Notes: generated from the letters alone by a model not told the origin. A stretch of 58,390 nucleotides of DNA from Bacillota bacterium (GCA_023416955.1 JAEZGM010000040.1:1-58390), one strand, 5' to 3'. Positions 39,872-48,782 are shown, counted from the first letter of the stretch. Numbers and translations: made by a program.

Positions 39872-39912
39872 ATAGGCCTCCCTCTCCGCCGTAAGCGGAG
39901 AGGGAGGCCTAT
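39872..39912 (-). terminator. Terminator downstream of enolase
   Basis: A perfect 18-bp inverted repeat (39872-39889 with 39895-39912; core GGCCTCCCTCTCCGC) with a 5-nt loop, 41 bp beyond the enolase stop. The T-tract is modest on both strands. Confidence 0.75.
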
Positions 39913-39953
39913 CGTTCTTTCCGTCTGCCTTTTATTGGATCATAAAATAGAAA

Positions 39954-41234
39954 TCAATGGAAGCATTTTATGCCCGGAAAAGTCGCGCTGCTGCCCAAGT
40001 TTTCTTCAATGCGCAATAGCTGATTATACTTGGCAACACGTTCGCTGCGGCTCGGCGCACCGGTTTTAATCTGGCCCGCGTTCAGTGCAACAGCCAAATC
40101 CGCAATGGTGGTATCCTCCGTTTCACCGGAACGGTGCGATACGATTGCGGTGAATCCGGCCTTATGCGCCATCTTGATCGCTTCCAAAGTTTCCGTGAGA
40201 GAACCGATCTGATTCAGCTTAATCAGAATTGAATTGCCGCAGTGCAGGTTGATACCCTTCTGCAGGCGCTCGGTGTTCGTTACAAACAGATCATCGCCGA
40301 CAAGCTGCACTTTGCCGCCAAGCTCGCGGGTAATCTTTTCCCAGCCCTGCCAGTCTTCTTCACCAAGAGGGTCCTCAATGGAACGGATCGGGTACTTTTC
40401 AACCAGCGATTTCCAAAATGCAATCAGCTCGTCGCTTGTGTAGTGTTTCTGATGCTTCGGCAGAAGATAACCGTCCTCGGTTTTCCATTCGCTGGAGGCC
40501 GCGTCAATTGCAATGACAAAATCCTCGCCCGGTTTATGCCCGGATTTTGTGACCGCTTCGAGTATCAGTTCAATGGCTTCCTCGTCGGTCTCAAGATTCG
40601 GCGCGTAACCGCCCTCGTCGCCGACCGCGGTTGAAAGTCCTCTCTTCTTCAAAATCGACGCCAAGCCGTGGAAGACCTCTGCGCACCAGCGGAGAGCTTC
40701 CTTAAAGGAAGGCGCGCCGACCGGCATAATCATGAATTCCTGAATATCAATGTTGTTCGCCGCGTGAGCGCCCCCGTTCAAAATATTCATCATCGGTACA
40801 GGCAGGGTATTGGCGTTGGCGCCGCCGATAAAACGGTAAAGCGGAAGTCCGAGTGCATTCGCAGCCGCCCGCGCGGATGCCAGGGAAACTGCCAGAATCG
40901 CGTTTGCACCCAGTGCCGATTTCTCCTTTGTACCGTCAGTTTCCAACAGTTTGCGGTCAATTGCGCCCGTGTCGGAAGCGTCCAGCCCCTTAATTGCCGC
41001 CGCAATGGTTGTATTGATGTTGTTGACCGCTTTGGAAACACCTTTTCCGCCGTACCGGGATGCATCCCCGTCGCGCAGTTCCAGCGCTTCGAAAGAGCCG
41101 GTGGAAGCGCCGCTCGGCGCCGCGCCGCGGCCGACTGAGCCGTTTTCTAGGGTCACCTCGGCCTCTACGGTCGGATTGCCTCTCGAATCCAGGATTTCTC
41201 TTCCAATTACATTTTTAATTCTTAAATCTGACAT
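39954..41234 (-). CDS. eno: Enolase (phosphopyruvate hydratase)
   Basis: 426 residues. It converts 2-phosphoglycerate to phosphoenolpyruvate in glycolysis. Visible family features: the N-terminal REILDSRGNPTVEAEV, ASTGSFEALELRDGD (GxSTG loop closing on substrate), metal ligands in VIAIDAASSEW, SIEDPLGEEDW and LVGDDLFVTN, the catalytic lysine in ILIKLNQIGSLTET, and VSHRSGETEDTTIADLAV. The ATG at 41234 has GAAGGTG 6 nt upstream on the minus strand; a TTG at 41243 is less likely. It is transcribed alone, with an operator-like palindrome over the promoter at 41463. The loop GASTGSFEALELRD has Phe where GASTGxxEAxELRD commonly has Ile/Lys/Arg; not clearly meaningful. Confidence 0.96.
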   Translation of the reverse strand: MSDLRIKNVIGREILDSRGNPTVEAEVTLENGSVGRGAAPSGASTGSFEALELRDGDASRYGGKGVSKAVNNINTTIAAAIKGLDASDTGAIDRKLLETDGTKEKSALGANAILAVSLASARAAANALGLPLYRFIGGANANTLPVPMMNILNGGAHAANNIDIQEFMIMPVGAPSFKEALRWCAEVFHGLASILKKRGLSTAVGDEGGYAPNLETDEEAIELILEAVTKSGHKPGEDFVIAIDAASSEWKTEDGYLLPKHQKHYTSDELIAFWKSLVEKYPIRSIEDPLGEEDWQGWEKITRELGGKVQLVGDDLFVTNTERLQKGINLHCGNSILIKLNQIGSLTETLEAIKMAHKAGFTAIVSHRSGETEDTTIADLAVALNAGQIKTGAPSRSERVAKYNQLLRIEENLGSSATFPGIKCFH

Positions 41235-41374
41235 AACAAGCACCTTCTCTAGTTAATTTATGGTATTAATTTCAGAATTCAGACTGAAACAGAGGAATGT
41301 TCTTTCCGCCCACTCCATTTCCGGTATGATGACAGCAGATATAGTATCGGTTGTAAACAAGTTGGAAATTCATT

Positions 41375-41429
41375 CAGTAAACGACCATTAAGTCTTTAGA
41401 TTTGCTTTAATCAGCGGCCACTTGAGTAA
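41375..41429. repeat. MITE-like repeat, family B, copy 2 (degenerate)
   Basis: About 55 bp: CAGTAAACGACCATTAAGT at the left and TTTAATCAGCGGCCACTTGA at the right, with the middle of the element deleted. It lies in the enolase 5' region. Confidence 0.65.
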
Positions 41430-41462
41430 GCCACTGCTAACTTTAATTAAAGAGTATCATTC

Positions 41463-41492
41463 CATACAATATTTGTCAATGAATATTGTATG
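41463..41492 (-). promoter_or_regulatory. Enolase promoter with overlapping palindromic operator
   Basis: A perfect 11-bp inverted repeat CATACAATATT / AATATTGTATG separated by 8 bp. Read on the minus strand, the spacer contains a consensus TTGACA (41479-41474), and 17 bp further is TACTCT (41456-41451), a plausible -10. A regulator bound to the palindrome would cover the -35 box, so repression is the natural reading. I do not recognise the regulator. Confidence 0.6.
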
Positions 41493-41580
41493 AATTTTTT
41501 GAAAAACCCAAAAAAATTTAATCTTCCTCACCGCTTTGCAGACGCAATAATTGACAATAAATTACAAATGGCGTTTTTGG

Positions 41581-41609
41581 TTGAAAAATGCCATTTTTTA
41601 ACGTATAAT
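41581..41609 (+). promoter_or_regulatory. Sigma-A promoter of the lysozyme gene
   Basis: TTGAAA (41581-41586) and TATAAT (41604-41609) with a 17-bp spacer. It leaves a leader of about 127 nt with a GTATTTA/TAAATAC hairpin near 41650-41665; no known riboswitch was recognised. Confidence 0.75.
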
Positions 41610-41742
41610 GAATTAAATATTAAAATTTAATGGAATTGTGATCCAGGGTATTTATTAAATACTTGGTTTTGCGTGCCGGAGCGCGGCTGCAAAAATTTTC
41701 GGTTTGATGGTATGCAGCAAACGAATATTGGAGTGAAATAAA

Positions 41743-44484
41743 TTGAAGCGAAAGAAACGAATTTTATCAGGGGCATTTTCCTGTTTATGCGCTGCGGCGG
41801 TATCGATTTCCGTTCTGCCGATTCAGCCCGCATTTGCGGCTTCCACGGCAACGACGACGGATTATCTCAACCTGCGCAGCGGAGCGGGAACAGGAAACCG
41901 TGTGATACAGACACTGAGCAAGGGCATTAAAGTGACGGTTCTTGACAATACAAACGCCGAATGGGCCAAGGTGCAGACTTCAGGCGGACAAACCGGGTAT
42001 TGCAGCAAACAATACCTGACTTTTTCGGTAACTTTGCCCTCTGCGTCTTCCGGTCCTTCTTCTGCCGCCGCAACCGCGGTAACGACTTCCAACCTCAATA
42101 TGCGCAGCGGAGCGGGTACTTCGTATTCCATTGTAAGCACGCTCAAAAACGGAACCTCTGTTACGGTGGTTGGCAATTCCAACGCGCAGTGGACAAAGGT
42201 GAGAACTTCCGACGGTAAAACCGGGTATTGCAGCAAAGAGTTCCTGAAATTTTCCGCGACCGGCACAGGCTCGTCTTCTTCCGGCACCGGCACTTCGGGT
42301 TCAACCGCCGGCACGGCCGCGGCTACGGCGGTTACAACGGATTATCTCAACATGCGTGAGGGCGCGGGCACCAATTACAAAGTCGTTACGACTTTAAGCA
42401 AGGGCCTTACTTTAAAAGTATTGGATAATTCCAACGCGCAGTGGGCCAAGGTGCAGACAGCGGACGGAAAACAGGGGTACTGCAGTAAACAGTATCTGAA
42501 AATATCCGCCTCACAGCCCTCCACAACGCCTCCCAGCACAACACCGTCTACTCCCTCTACTCCGTCCACTCCTTCAACACCGTCTACGCCTTCTCAAACG
42601 GGTCTGAGCGGCGTAACAACAGCTTCGCTGAACGTACGCAGCGGCGCCGGAACGAGCTACAATATTGTTACGACGCTTCCTAAGGGTACGAAGGTGACCG
42701 TTACGGATAATTCCAACGCGACGTGGGCGAAAATAAAAACATCCGATGCAAAGGAAGGATACTGTTCAAAGGAATTTCTGACCATCAGCCAGACGAACAC
42801 CGGTTCTACACCGGGTACGGGCGGTGGCACCCCGGCGCAGCCGTCCGTGCCGGATTCTTCCGGTCAGCCCGACAGCGGGAACACCGGCACTCACACCGTT
42901 ACAGGTGTCACGGTCACCGCGGATGTGCTGCGCATGAGGGATCAGCCCAACACTTCCGGCAATATACTGGCGAATCTTTCAAGAGGAACCAGCCTGACGG
43001 TTCTGGATACTTCCAATGCCGCGTGGGTGAAGGTACAGACTTCCGGCGGCGTGGTCGGATACGTCAGCGCTGAATTCGTGAAAATCCGCTATTCCGACGA
43101 TCCCGCCAATTCCAGCAATACCAGTGCGCTTTCGCTGTCCACTACACTGCAGACTGTTCCGATGGGAAAAACGCTTTATATCAAAGGAACGGTTACGCCA
43201 AGTGACTCGGCGATCACCTGGAAGAGCAGCGATATTTCCATTGCAACGGTTTCCAATGGGTATGTTTACGCGGTGTCCAAGGGTACTGCGGTGATTACAG
43301 CCTCTTCCGGCGTTTATCAAGCGACATGCACCGTAAACGTAACAGATGCGGAACCGGTGAAAACGGCCTATGCTTCGCCAAATATAGCCAGTACCGGCGC
43401 GGCTGTTACGTTGACCGCGGTAACCGACACTACGCGTGACGGGGTGCAGTTTGTTGTTACAGCGCCCGACGGGTCAACCAGCACCGTATCTTCTGCTTCG
43501 TTTACAACGGAATCGGTGCTTAACACCAACGTCAGAATATGGAAGGCGACGACTTCGTTCAGCGCGGCCGGAACATACAGCTTTACAACATATTCTTCCG
43601 TAAACGGCAGTATGAGCGGGACAGGCTACACAACAAACGCTTATGTTTCCGTGCAGCAGGATTTTACGACAACAACCAGTGAAGACCGCAGAGCCAGCGA
43701 CCAGATGATCTCTCTGATTGGCAAGTGGGAAGGCTACCGCGCAACCGTCTATGCGGATATGCTGACCGCGAATCAGGTTCCGACCATCGGGTATGGCTGT
43801 ACATTCGGCGCCAATGCAATTTTCTACAACGATATGACCGAAACCGAAGCCTGGTCGATGTTGGTGAATAAAATCAACAATTCTTCCTATACATCGGAAC
43901 TGAATAAAATGATCCGCAATAATAATTTCCTGATGAATCAGAATCAGGCGGATTGCCTGATCAGCTTTGCGTACAATGTGGGTGCCGGATATTTCAACTC
44001 CACAACCACAGAGTCGGATTTTATCAATATTATGAAGAACGCGGTGGTACCTCCGGACTTTTCCGGAGGAATGGCCGCTGGCGTGACAAAAAACACCACA
44101 TTGTATAATGCACCGGGGGGCAGCGGTTCCCAAATCTGTTCGGTGAATAAAGGCGCCTCAGTGACCGTGATCGGCAGTGATTTCAGCAATACCCGTGCCG
44201 GATGGTATCAGGTTACGCTCAGTGACGGAACACAGGGTTGGCTGAATTCCGGTTACGTTAGTCTTTCGAATTCCGCGTCACTGGTTCATGATTTGAACTA
44301 TACGAATGCCAATGCATTCGGTTCCGACCTCATACGGTGGAATCAGGCGGGCGGAAAATTTTATGCCGGATTATTTTACCGGCGCCTCGGTGAAGTTAAC
44401 GTCTATAACTACGGCGATTACAGTGCGGTACGATACAACAAGTACAATTATACTTATCCCAGTGCGGCTTCAGGCTTGAGTTAA
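41743..44484 (+). CDS. Secreted multi-SH3 cell-wall hydrolase with a GH24 lysozyme domain
   Basis: 913 residues from a TTG start (GGAGTG 7 nt upstream). Order of parts: signal peptide (about 1-32, ending PAFA); five bacterial SH3 repeats (near 37-94, 111-169, 196-254, 288-347, 387-447) joined by Ser/Thr/Pro linkers, one a Thr-Pro-Ser repeat; a Big2 Ig-like domain (about 460-535); a second Ig-like stretch to about 640; then a GH24 muramidase with catalytic Glu663 (KWEGYR) and PTIGYG (Thr681). A sixth SH3 (about 780-842) interrupts the lysozyme domain, whose final helix DLIRWNQAGGKFYAGLFYRR resumes at 863. It should cut peptidoglycan outside the cell. Monocistronic. Confidence 0.9.
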   Translation: MKRKKRILSGAFSCLCAAAVSISVLPIQPAFAASTATTTDYLNLRSGAGTGNRVIQTLSKGIKVTVLDNTNAEWAKVQTSGGQTGYCSKQYLTFSVTLPSASSGPSSAAATAVTTSNLNMRSGAGTSYSIVSTLKNGTSVTVVGNSNAQWTKVRTSDGKTGYCSKEFLKFSATGTGSSSSGTGTSGSTAGTAAATAVTTDYLNMREGAGTNYKVVTTLSKGLTLKVLDNSNAQWAKVQTADGKQGYCSKQYLKISASQPSTTPPSTTPSTPSTPSTPSTPSTPSQTGLSGVTTASLNVRSGAGTSYNIVTTLPKGTKVTVTDNSNATWAKIKTSDAKEGYCSKEFLTISQTNTGSTPGTGGGTPAQPSVPDSSGQPDSGNTGTHTVTGVTVTADVLRMRDQPNTSGNILANLSRGTSLTVLDTSNAAWVKVQTSGGVVGYVSAEFVKIRYSDDPANSSNTSALSLSTTLQTVPMGKTLYIKGTVTPSDSAITWKSSDISIATVSNGYVYAVSKGTAVITASSGVYQATCTVNVTDAEPVKTAYASPNIASTGAAVTLTAVTDTTRDGVQFVVTAPDGSTSTVSSASFTTESVLNTNVRIWKATTSFSAAGTYSFTTYSSVNGSMSGTGYTTNAYVSVQQDFTTTTSEDRRASDQMISLIGKWEGYRATVYADMLTANQVPTIGYGCTFGANAIFYNDMTETEAWSMLVNKINNSSYTSELNKMIRNNNFLMNQNQADCLISFAYNVGAGYFNSTTTESDFINIMKNAVVPPDFSGGMAAGVTKNTTLYNAPGGSGSQICSVNKGASVTVIGSDFSNTRAGWYQVTLSDGTQGWLNSGYVSLSNSASLVHDLNYTNANAFGSDLIRWNQAGGKFYAGLFYRRLGEVNVYNYGDYSAVRYNKYNYTYPSAASGLS

Positions 44485-44504
44485 GCATTGGAATAATTTA
44501 AAGC

Positions 44505-44538
44505 AGCCGTCGGAAAATTTTCCGGCGGCTCTTGCTTT
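44505..44538 (+). terminator. Terminator of the lysozyme gene
   Basis: AGCCGTCGGAAAA (44505-44517) and TTTTCCGGCGGCT (44518-44530), one G-T pair, followed by CTTGCTTT. Confidence 0.75.
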
Positions 44539-44629
44539 GAAATAATTTATGCACCATAATTTTTCTTGCAATATAGACGGCGGCAAGCTATAATTGCAAT
44601 TAGTGTAATCCGTTAAGGGGAGTGGCGCA

Positions 44630-44920
44630 ATGGACGGCAATCAGGAGCTTTTAAACGCAATACGGCTGATTGTAAAAGAAGAAGTCACGGAAAACAACAA
44701 GCATATCGACGCGCGTTTTGATGCGGTCGAGCACCGTTTAGATGTGATCGAAAAGAACATGACGGTTATGAAAGGCGACATTGCCGGAATTCAGGAAGAT
44801 GTCGTGGTGATACGGGAGGATGCGGAAGTTACCCGTAACTCTACAAATCTTCTGTTGGACTGGGCGGACAAGGTTGGAGTTGTCGTACATATTCCGCTTT
44901 TGCAGCAGGAATCAATTTAG
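44630..44920 (+). CDS. Small coiled-coil protein of unknown function, 96 residues
   Basis: Heptad-rich, soluble: IVKEEVTENNKHIDARFDAV, then EHRLDVIEKNMTVMKGDI and IQEDVVVIREDAEV, with the 7/11-residue periodicity of parallel coiled coils such as those in phage- or plasmid-type small proteins. It ends in a short hydrophobic tail (GVVVHIPLL). AAGGGGAG precedes the ATG at 44630, and a strong terminator follows 17 bp after the stop. No recognised family beyond coiled coil. Confidence 0.65.
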   Translation: MDGNQELLNAIRLIVKEEVTENNKHIDARFDAVEHRLDVIEKNMTVMKGDIAGIQEDVVVIREDAEVTRNSTNLLLDWADKVGVVVHIPLLQQESI

Positions 44921-44936
44921 CGTAATGCCTCCTTTT

Positions 44937-44979
44937 AAAAAATTGCTTGTGGATCATCAGACCCACAAGCAATTTTTTT
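44937..44979. terminator. Strong terminator between convergent genes
   Basis: AAAAAATTGCTTGTGG pairs with CCACAAGCAATTTTTT around about 10 nt. A- and T-runs on the two sides make it bidirectional, as suits the convergent genes at 44630 and 45056. Confidence 0.9.
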
Positions 44980-45055
44980 GGTCAGGTTCGTATATCTATT
45001 GATCGTGCAACAGTCCGGCTATTTTATGTAACTATACTTTAAATTAGCTATAGAA

Positions 45056-47257
45056 TTATTGCGGGAATCCCGCGGCGATTTCCTGAAGCGTTGGAACAGC
45101 TTTGATCTGCTGCTGTAACTGCAGGATTTCCTTGTCACCCGGCAGCAGCTCGGCAAGCTGATCAGTCAGCGCACCCGCTTCCTGCAGGCTGCCCTGATTG
45201 ATCAGGGCCCGTATGCGTTTTTTCATTTCTTTGGCCAGTGCGGCAAACTCTTCGGTATTGGCCTGATTCTGCCGATCCTCGTCTTCAAAATGTTTCAGTA
45301 ACAGTTTAATCGGATCTTTCATGACGGGGTAGTTTTTCAGCGCGGTATTCAAGTTCCTCAAATAGGAAGCGCCGTCGCCCTTTTGTTTCGCCGATAATGC
45401 CTGTTCCGCCCAGTAAGCGAAACGGCAGTCACCGGGCAAAAGCGATAAATTATCCCGCAAGAAATCTTTTTGGTATACAGCTTCCATGTGCTTTTTTGCG
45501 GCGACTGTATATTGGCGGAGCAGTTCAGCGCACTGCTCTGCCTCTTTCGATTTTGCCTTTTCAAGAATCATTCTATCCAACAGGCAGATGACCCAGCGCA
45601 GTTCAAGCACGGACTGTTCGGGTTTAGCGGCGCTGACATATTGCACGAGGTCTTCCGTAAACTCAGAATGCTGTTTCTGAATATTTGCCGCCGCCGCCAG
45701 CAGTTCATCCGCGTTAAACTGCAACAAACAGCGCTCAATATCCAGCCCTTCCAGCATAGCATAATACAAAATGTCGGAAAAAAAATATTTCCGCTTTTCG
45801 TCACTCTGGGAAAATGCATTTAAAATTGGCTGGGAGGAGTGATGATCTCCTGCTTTTTCATAAGAACGCAGCTGCCACAGCCTTGTGTAATCATGATCCG
45901 CATTCGTTTTCAGGAAAGCCTCAAGCAAACGATCCGTGATAATCGGGTGTGCGTTGACATAAGTTTCCATGTAGGCGACAAAAATATCCATTTGCTCTTG
46001 ATCATGCAGAGCAAGTACATCCTGAAGAAGCTCCGGCAGTAAAGACCAGTCATTAAACCGGTCACATAAGGCGGCATAAACTGAGTGCGCTTTTGCTACA
46101 GCTCCGGGAAGCGACAAATCAAGCTGTTTCACATAGCGGGCTGCGTTTTCACGGTCATCCAGTTCCACGCAGCATTGCGCCATCACACCCAGTACCTCAT
46201 TCTTGTCTTTCGCTTCTGTGAAGCTGTACCAACCCATCATCAGCGCGGTCATGTCCAGTTTTTTTGCGTGGTACTTTTTGTAAATCCCCAGATATTTTTC
46301 GCCAAATTCAATTACTTTGGAATAGTCTTTCAGCTTTGCCGCCGCGTTGATTCCGTAATAGAAACAGTCCAAAAGCGGAATTTGTTCTTTCCCTCCTGCG
46401 TTGACCAGATCATCGGTATCCTTTAGAATGCTTTTATTATCTTCAATGGAGAAATATGATTTTTCCAGCCAGCAATGAAGAATTGCGCGCCACATCTCAT
46501 TCGGACATTTTTGCTCGATCTGTAACCCAGCTTTTGCGGTCTCAATCGCCTGATTGTATTCTTTAGCCACTAAATACTCATTCGCGAGCTGAAAATACGC
46601 TTTCAAATTGGAGGGTTCTTCCTCTATCTGTTTCTTCAATAATTCAGAATTTCTTTGGAATTTGCGCAGCATAGATTCCCTTGTCTGATGAAGGTATCCG
46701 TAATGATGCACATAGGCTTCCAAATATTTATATGGCTTCATTCCCGGAATGTTTTCGTGGACAATCCCGGTAAAACGCATGCCCGGATACCGGCGGTACA
46801 TCCGCGAAGCGTGAAAGTCAAGGTAAGAAGTCCCGTCTACGTCCTGATAGTTCCGAACAATAAAAGAACCCGAACCGTATTCGTCGTATTCTCCGCTGTT
46901 AAAGAATTCAATCAGTTCTGTAACGTCTTCAAACCACTCATCCGCGTCGAGAAACATAAACCACTCTCCGCGTGCGGCGTCCAGTCCGGTGTTGCGCGCG
47001 GCGGAAAAGTCATTGCACCATTCAAAGGAAATGATATGATCCGTATATTTCTTCGCGATTTCAACTGTTTCGTCGGTACTGCCGGTGTCGGTAATAATCA
47101 GCTCGCTGGGCACGGCGGAGAGAAGAGGCTGCAGTGATTTCAAGCATCTGTCTAGCGTTTTCGCCTCATTCTTCACGATCATGCCAATACTGAGCCGAAG
47201 TCCATTCTCGCCGAAAGTTTTTTGACTGTTATTCTGTTTCTTTATATTTGCTTTCAT
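45056..47257 (-). CDS. Family 2 glycosyltransferase with long TPR-like C-terminal region
   Basis: 733 residues. The first 230 are a GT-A domain: LSIGMIVKNEAKTLDRCLKS, IITDTGSTDETVEIAKKY, FSAARNTGLDAARGEWFMFL with DADEWFED as the metal-binding DxD region. The remaining 500 residues are helical repeats of TPR type (AYFQLANEYLVAKEYNQAIE is the clearest). No signal peptide or membrane helix. It belongs to the same broad GT2-TPR group as the pair at 34586/35697 but is much longer and divergent. Such enzymes glycosylate surface proteins or polysaccharide; the acceptor is unknown. The start is the ATG at 47257. Confidence 0.87.
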   Translation of the reverse strand: MKANIKKQNNSQKTFGENGLRLSIGMIVKNEAKTLDRCLKSLQPLLSAVPSELIITDTGSTDETVEIAKKYTDHIISFEWCNDFSAARNTGLDAARGEWFMFLDADEWFEDVTELIEFFNSGEYDEYGSGSFIVRNYQDVDGTSYLDFHASRMYRRYPGMRFTGIVHENIPGMKPYKYLEAYVHHYGYLHQTRESMLRKFQRNSELLKKQIEEEPSNLKAYFQLANEYLVAKEYNQAIETAKAGLQIEQKCPNEMWRAILHCWLEKSYFSIEDNKSILKDTDDLVNAGGKEQIPLLDCFYYGINAAAKLKDYSKVIEFGEKYLGIYKKYHAKKLDMTALMMGWYSFTEAKDKNEVLGVMAQCCVELDDRENAARYVKQLDLSLPGAVAKAHSVYAALCDRFNDWSLLPELLQDVLALHDQEQMDIFVAYMETYVNAHPIITDRLLEAFLKTNADHDYTRLWQLRSYEKAGDHHSSQPILNAFSQSDEKRKYFFSDILYYAMLEGLDIERCLLQFNADELLAAAANIQKQHSEFTEDLVQYVSAAKPEQSVLELRWVICLLDRMILEKAKSKEAEQCAELLRQYTVAAKKHMEAVYQKDFLRDNLSLLPGDCRFAYWAEQALSAKQKGDGASYLRNLNTALKNYPVMKDPIKLLLKHFEDEDRQNQANTEEFAALAKEMKKRIRALINQGSLQEAGALTDQLAELLPGDKEILQLQQQIKAVPTLQEIAAGFPQ

Positions 47258-47448
47258 TTATAATAATCCCCCAATAATGAGTTCCGATTTAATTATACCT
47301 CAATTATATATCGGAAACCATCGGCAATATATTAGGTTTTGTCCTCCAAATACAAAGCCTGGCCCGTCCCGGTAAAAATTGGGGCTGGCTTTGTCCGGCG
47401 TAATTTTATTTATTACAAATAAAATCCGGAAAAACGAAATCCGTACAG
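47258..47448. other. Gap between two minus-strand genes, weak hairpin
   Basis: It holds a stem ACAAAGCC/GGCTTTGT near 47361-47393 that may end the crp-family transcript, although a T-run is lacking on the minus strand. The promoter of the glycosyltransferase gene should also lie here. No gene seen. Confidence 0.4.
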
Positions 47449-48123
47449 TCAATTCTGATAAATATTTCCAGCGAGAATTTCCAACCCTCGCTGGTCTGTA
47501 ATATAATAGGTGGTTTCTTTTTTCTCAAGCAGCTTCTTTTCGCAAAGCGATGCAAATGTGCGCAGAAGATGCCTGTGGCTGCATCCTAAATATTCCGCAA
47601 GCAAAGTGTGGTTTTCCGTAAAAATGTTGTTTTCCTGCATCAGCAGGATATACCCGGCCAAACGCTGCTCCAGTGGGTACAGCAAATTAATGCCGGCGCT
47701 CCTGCTATTGCGGTCCGCCTTCGCGCAGGTTTGCCGGCAGACAAACTGCAGAAATTGATTGTCTGCTAAAAGCAGGTTCCTGTTTTCCGTCACCGATACG
47801 GACAGGCAATAGGTATCTTTCAGCGCCTGCACGGTCGTTTTTGCCGCCGGGTCGCCGAAAAGCTCGAATTCCCCCAAAATTTGAATATCTTCATAATAGC
47901 ACAGGAGAATGGATTTCCCGTTTTCCATGGTCTTAAAAACCTTGCACCTGCCGTCCAATAAGATGGAAATTCTGTCTGAGCGGGCACCCTCCGTGTACAG
48001 GTATTCTCCCGGATGAAAAAGGCACAGGCTCATTCGCCGGTAAACCTCCTGCGACAGCAAAGCCTTTACCGATTCAATTTTTTGTTGTATATTATGAATA
48101 TTAGTCGTTTCAAGCATTTTCAT
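47449..48123 (-). CDS. Crp/Fnr-family transcriptional regulator
   Basis: 224 residues: an N-terminal cyclic-nucleotide-binding-like beta-roll (YLYTEGARSDRISILLDGRCKVF, LGEFELFGDPAAKTTVQAL), a dimerisation helix, and a C-terminal winged HTH with LLAEYLGCSHRHLLRTFASL. Residues for cAMP contact are not evident, and there is no N-terminal Cys cluster of the FNR type. The effector is unknown. AGGAGGGTGA lies 10-14 nt before the ATG at 48123. The gene is divergent from a YdcZ-type transporter operon and shares with it a region containing a perfect 7-4-7 palindrome at 48245, which is likely its binding site. Confidence 0.88.
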   Translation of the reverse strand: MKMLETTNIHNIQQKIESVKALLSQEVYRRMSLCLFHPGEYLYTEGARSDRISILLDGRCKVFKTMENGKSILLCYYEDIQILGEFELFGDPAAKTTVQALKDTYCLSVSVTENRNLLLADNQFLQFVCRQTCAKADRNSRSAGINLLYPLEQRLAGYILLMQENNIFTENHTLLAEYLGCSHRHLLRTFASLCEKKLLEKKETTYYITDQRGLEILAGNIYQN

Positions 48124-48152
48124 AGCAGAAAATTCACCCTCCTACGGTTGAT

Positions 48153-48221
48153 ATAGTCAGTTCATTTGAAAACAGAACCAATCTCCATTTTCTTGGATGT
48201 TTTCTAAAGGGAACTGACTAT
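48153..48221. repeat. MITE-like repeat, family C, copy 5 (short form)
   Basis: 69 bp with clean terminal repeats: ATAGTCAGTTCATTTGAAAA and TTTTCTAAAGGGAACTGACT. It lies between the crp-family gene and its operator-like palindrome. Confidence 0.85.
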
Positions 48222-48244
48222 AAAAAATAAAAAATATTTGCCGC

Positions 48245-48289
48245 CTATGACGTATGTCATAGAGAGCCCCGTTTAATTTATGCCATAAT
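48245..48289 (+). promoter_or_regulatory. Crp-family operator and activator-dependent promoter of the ydcZ pair
   Basis: A perfect palindrome CTATGAC-GTAT-GTCATAG (48245-48262) has the 5-4-5 half-site geometry of Crp/Fnr-family sites. Downstream is an extended -10 candidate CATAAT (48284-48289) without a -35 box. With a start near 48296 the palindrome is centred near -42, the classical class II activation position. The nearest regulator is the Crp-family gene at 48123, divergently transcribed. Confidence 0.65.
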
Positions 48290-48350
48290 GAAAGCAGAAA
48301 GTAAGGACTGCCGAGAAAGTATTCGCATTACTATATTAGAGGAGTGTATT

Positions 48351-48770
48351 ATGAGCTTTTTTGTTTTGCTTTTGGGCGGAATTCTTCTGGGGCTGATGAC
48401 AAGTGTAAACGGCCTGCTGGCCTCTTATCTAAATATAGCGGAAATCAGCCTGATTGTCCACCTGATTGGCGCGGTTATGCTGGTTTTATACATTAAATTC
48501 CGGAAAGAGAAGATTCAGCTGAAGGGAGCGCCTCCCTACGTTTATTTAGTCGGTGTGCTGGGTGTGGCGCTGGTTGCCACGGGGAGCATCTGCGCGAAAA
48601 ATCTCGGCGCGACGCTGACAATGGCTCTATCGGTAACGGGGCAAATGGCGGTTGCCGCCCTGATTGACCATTTCGGCCTGTTCAACACCAAGGTTTTTAA
48701 ATTCAGCCGGAAACGCATCCCCGCTTACGGGGTGATGCTCGCCGGGCTGCTGCTGATGGTTTACGCGTAA
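48351..48770 (+). CDS. YdcZ/DUF606-family small membrane transporter subunit, DMT superfamily (first of a pair)
   Basis: 139 residues, almost all hydrophobic, with about five predicted helices: SFFVLLLGGILLGLMTSVNG at the N-terminus, SLIVHLIGAVMLVLY, and VLGVALVATGSICAKNLGAT. The family is half-size drug/metabolite transporters that commonly occur as paired genes. The ATG at 48351 has GAGGAGTG upstream; the longer frame from 48288 adds a hydrophilic leader that looks untranslated. Its partner begins 12 bp after the stop. Probably activated by the Crp-family regulator. Substrate unknown. Confidence 0.85.
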   Translation: MSFFVLLLGGILLGLMTSVNGLLASYLNIAEISLIVHLIGAVMLVLYIKFRKEKIQLKGAPPYVYLVGVLGVALVATGSICAKNLGATLTMALSVTGQMAVAALIDHFGLFNTKVFKFSRKRIPAYGVMLAGLLLMVYA

Positions 48771-48782
48771 AGGAGTGATTTG

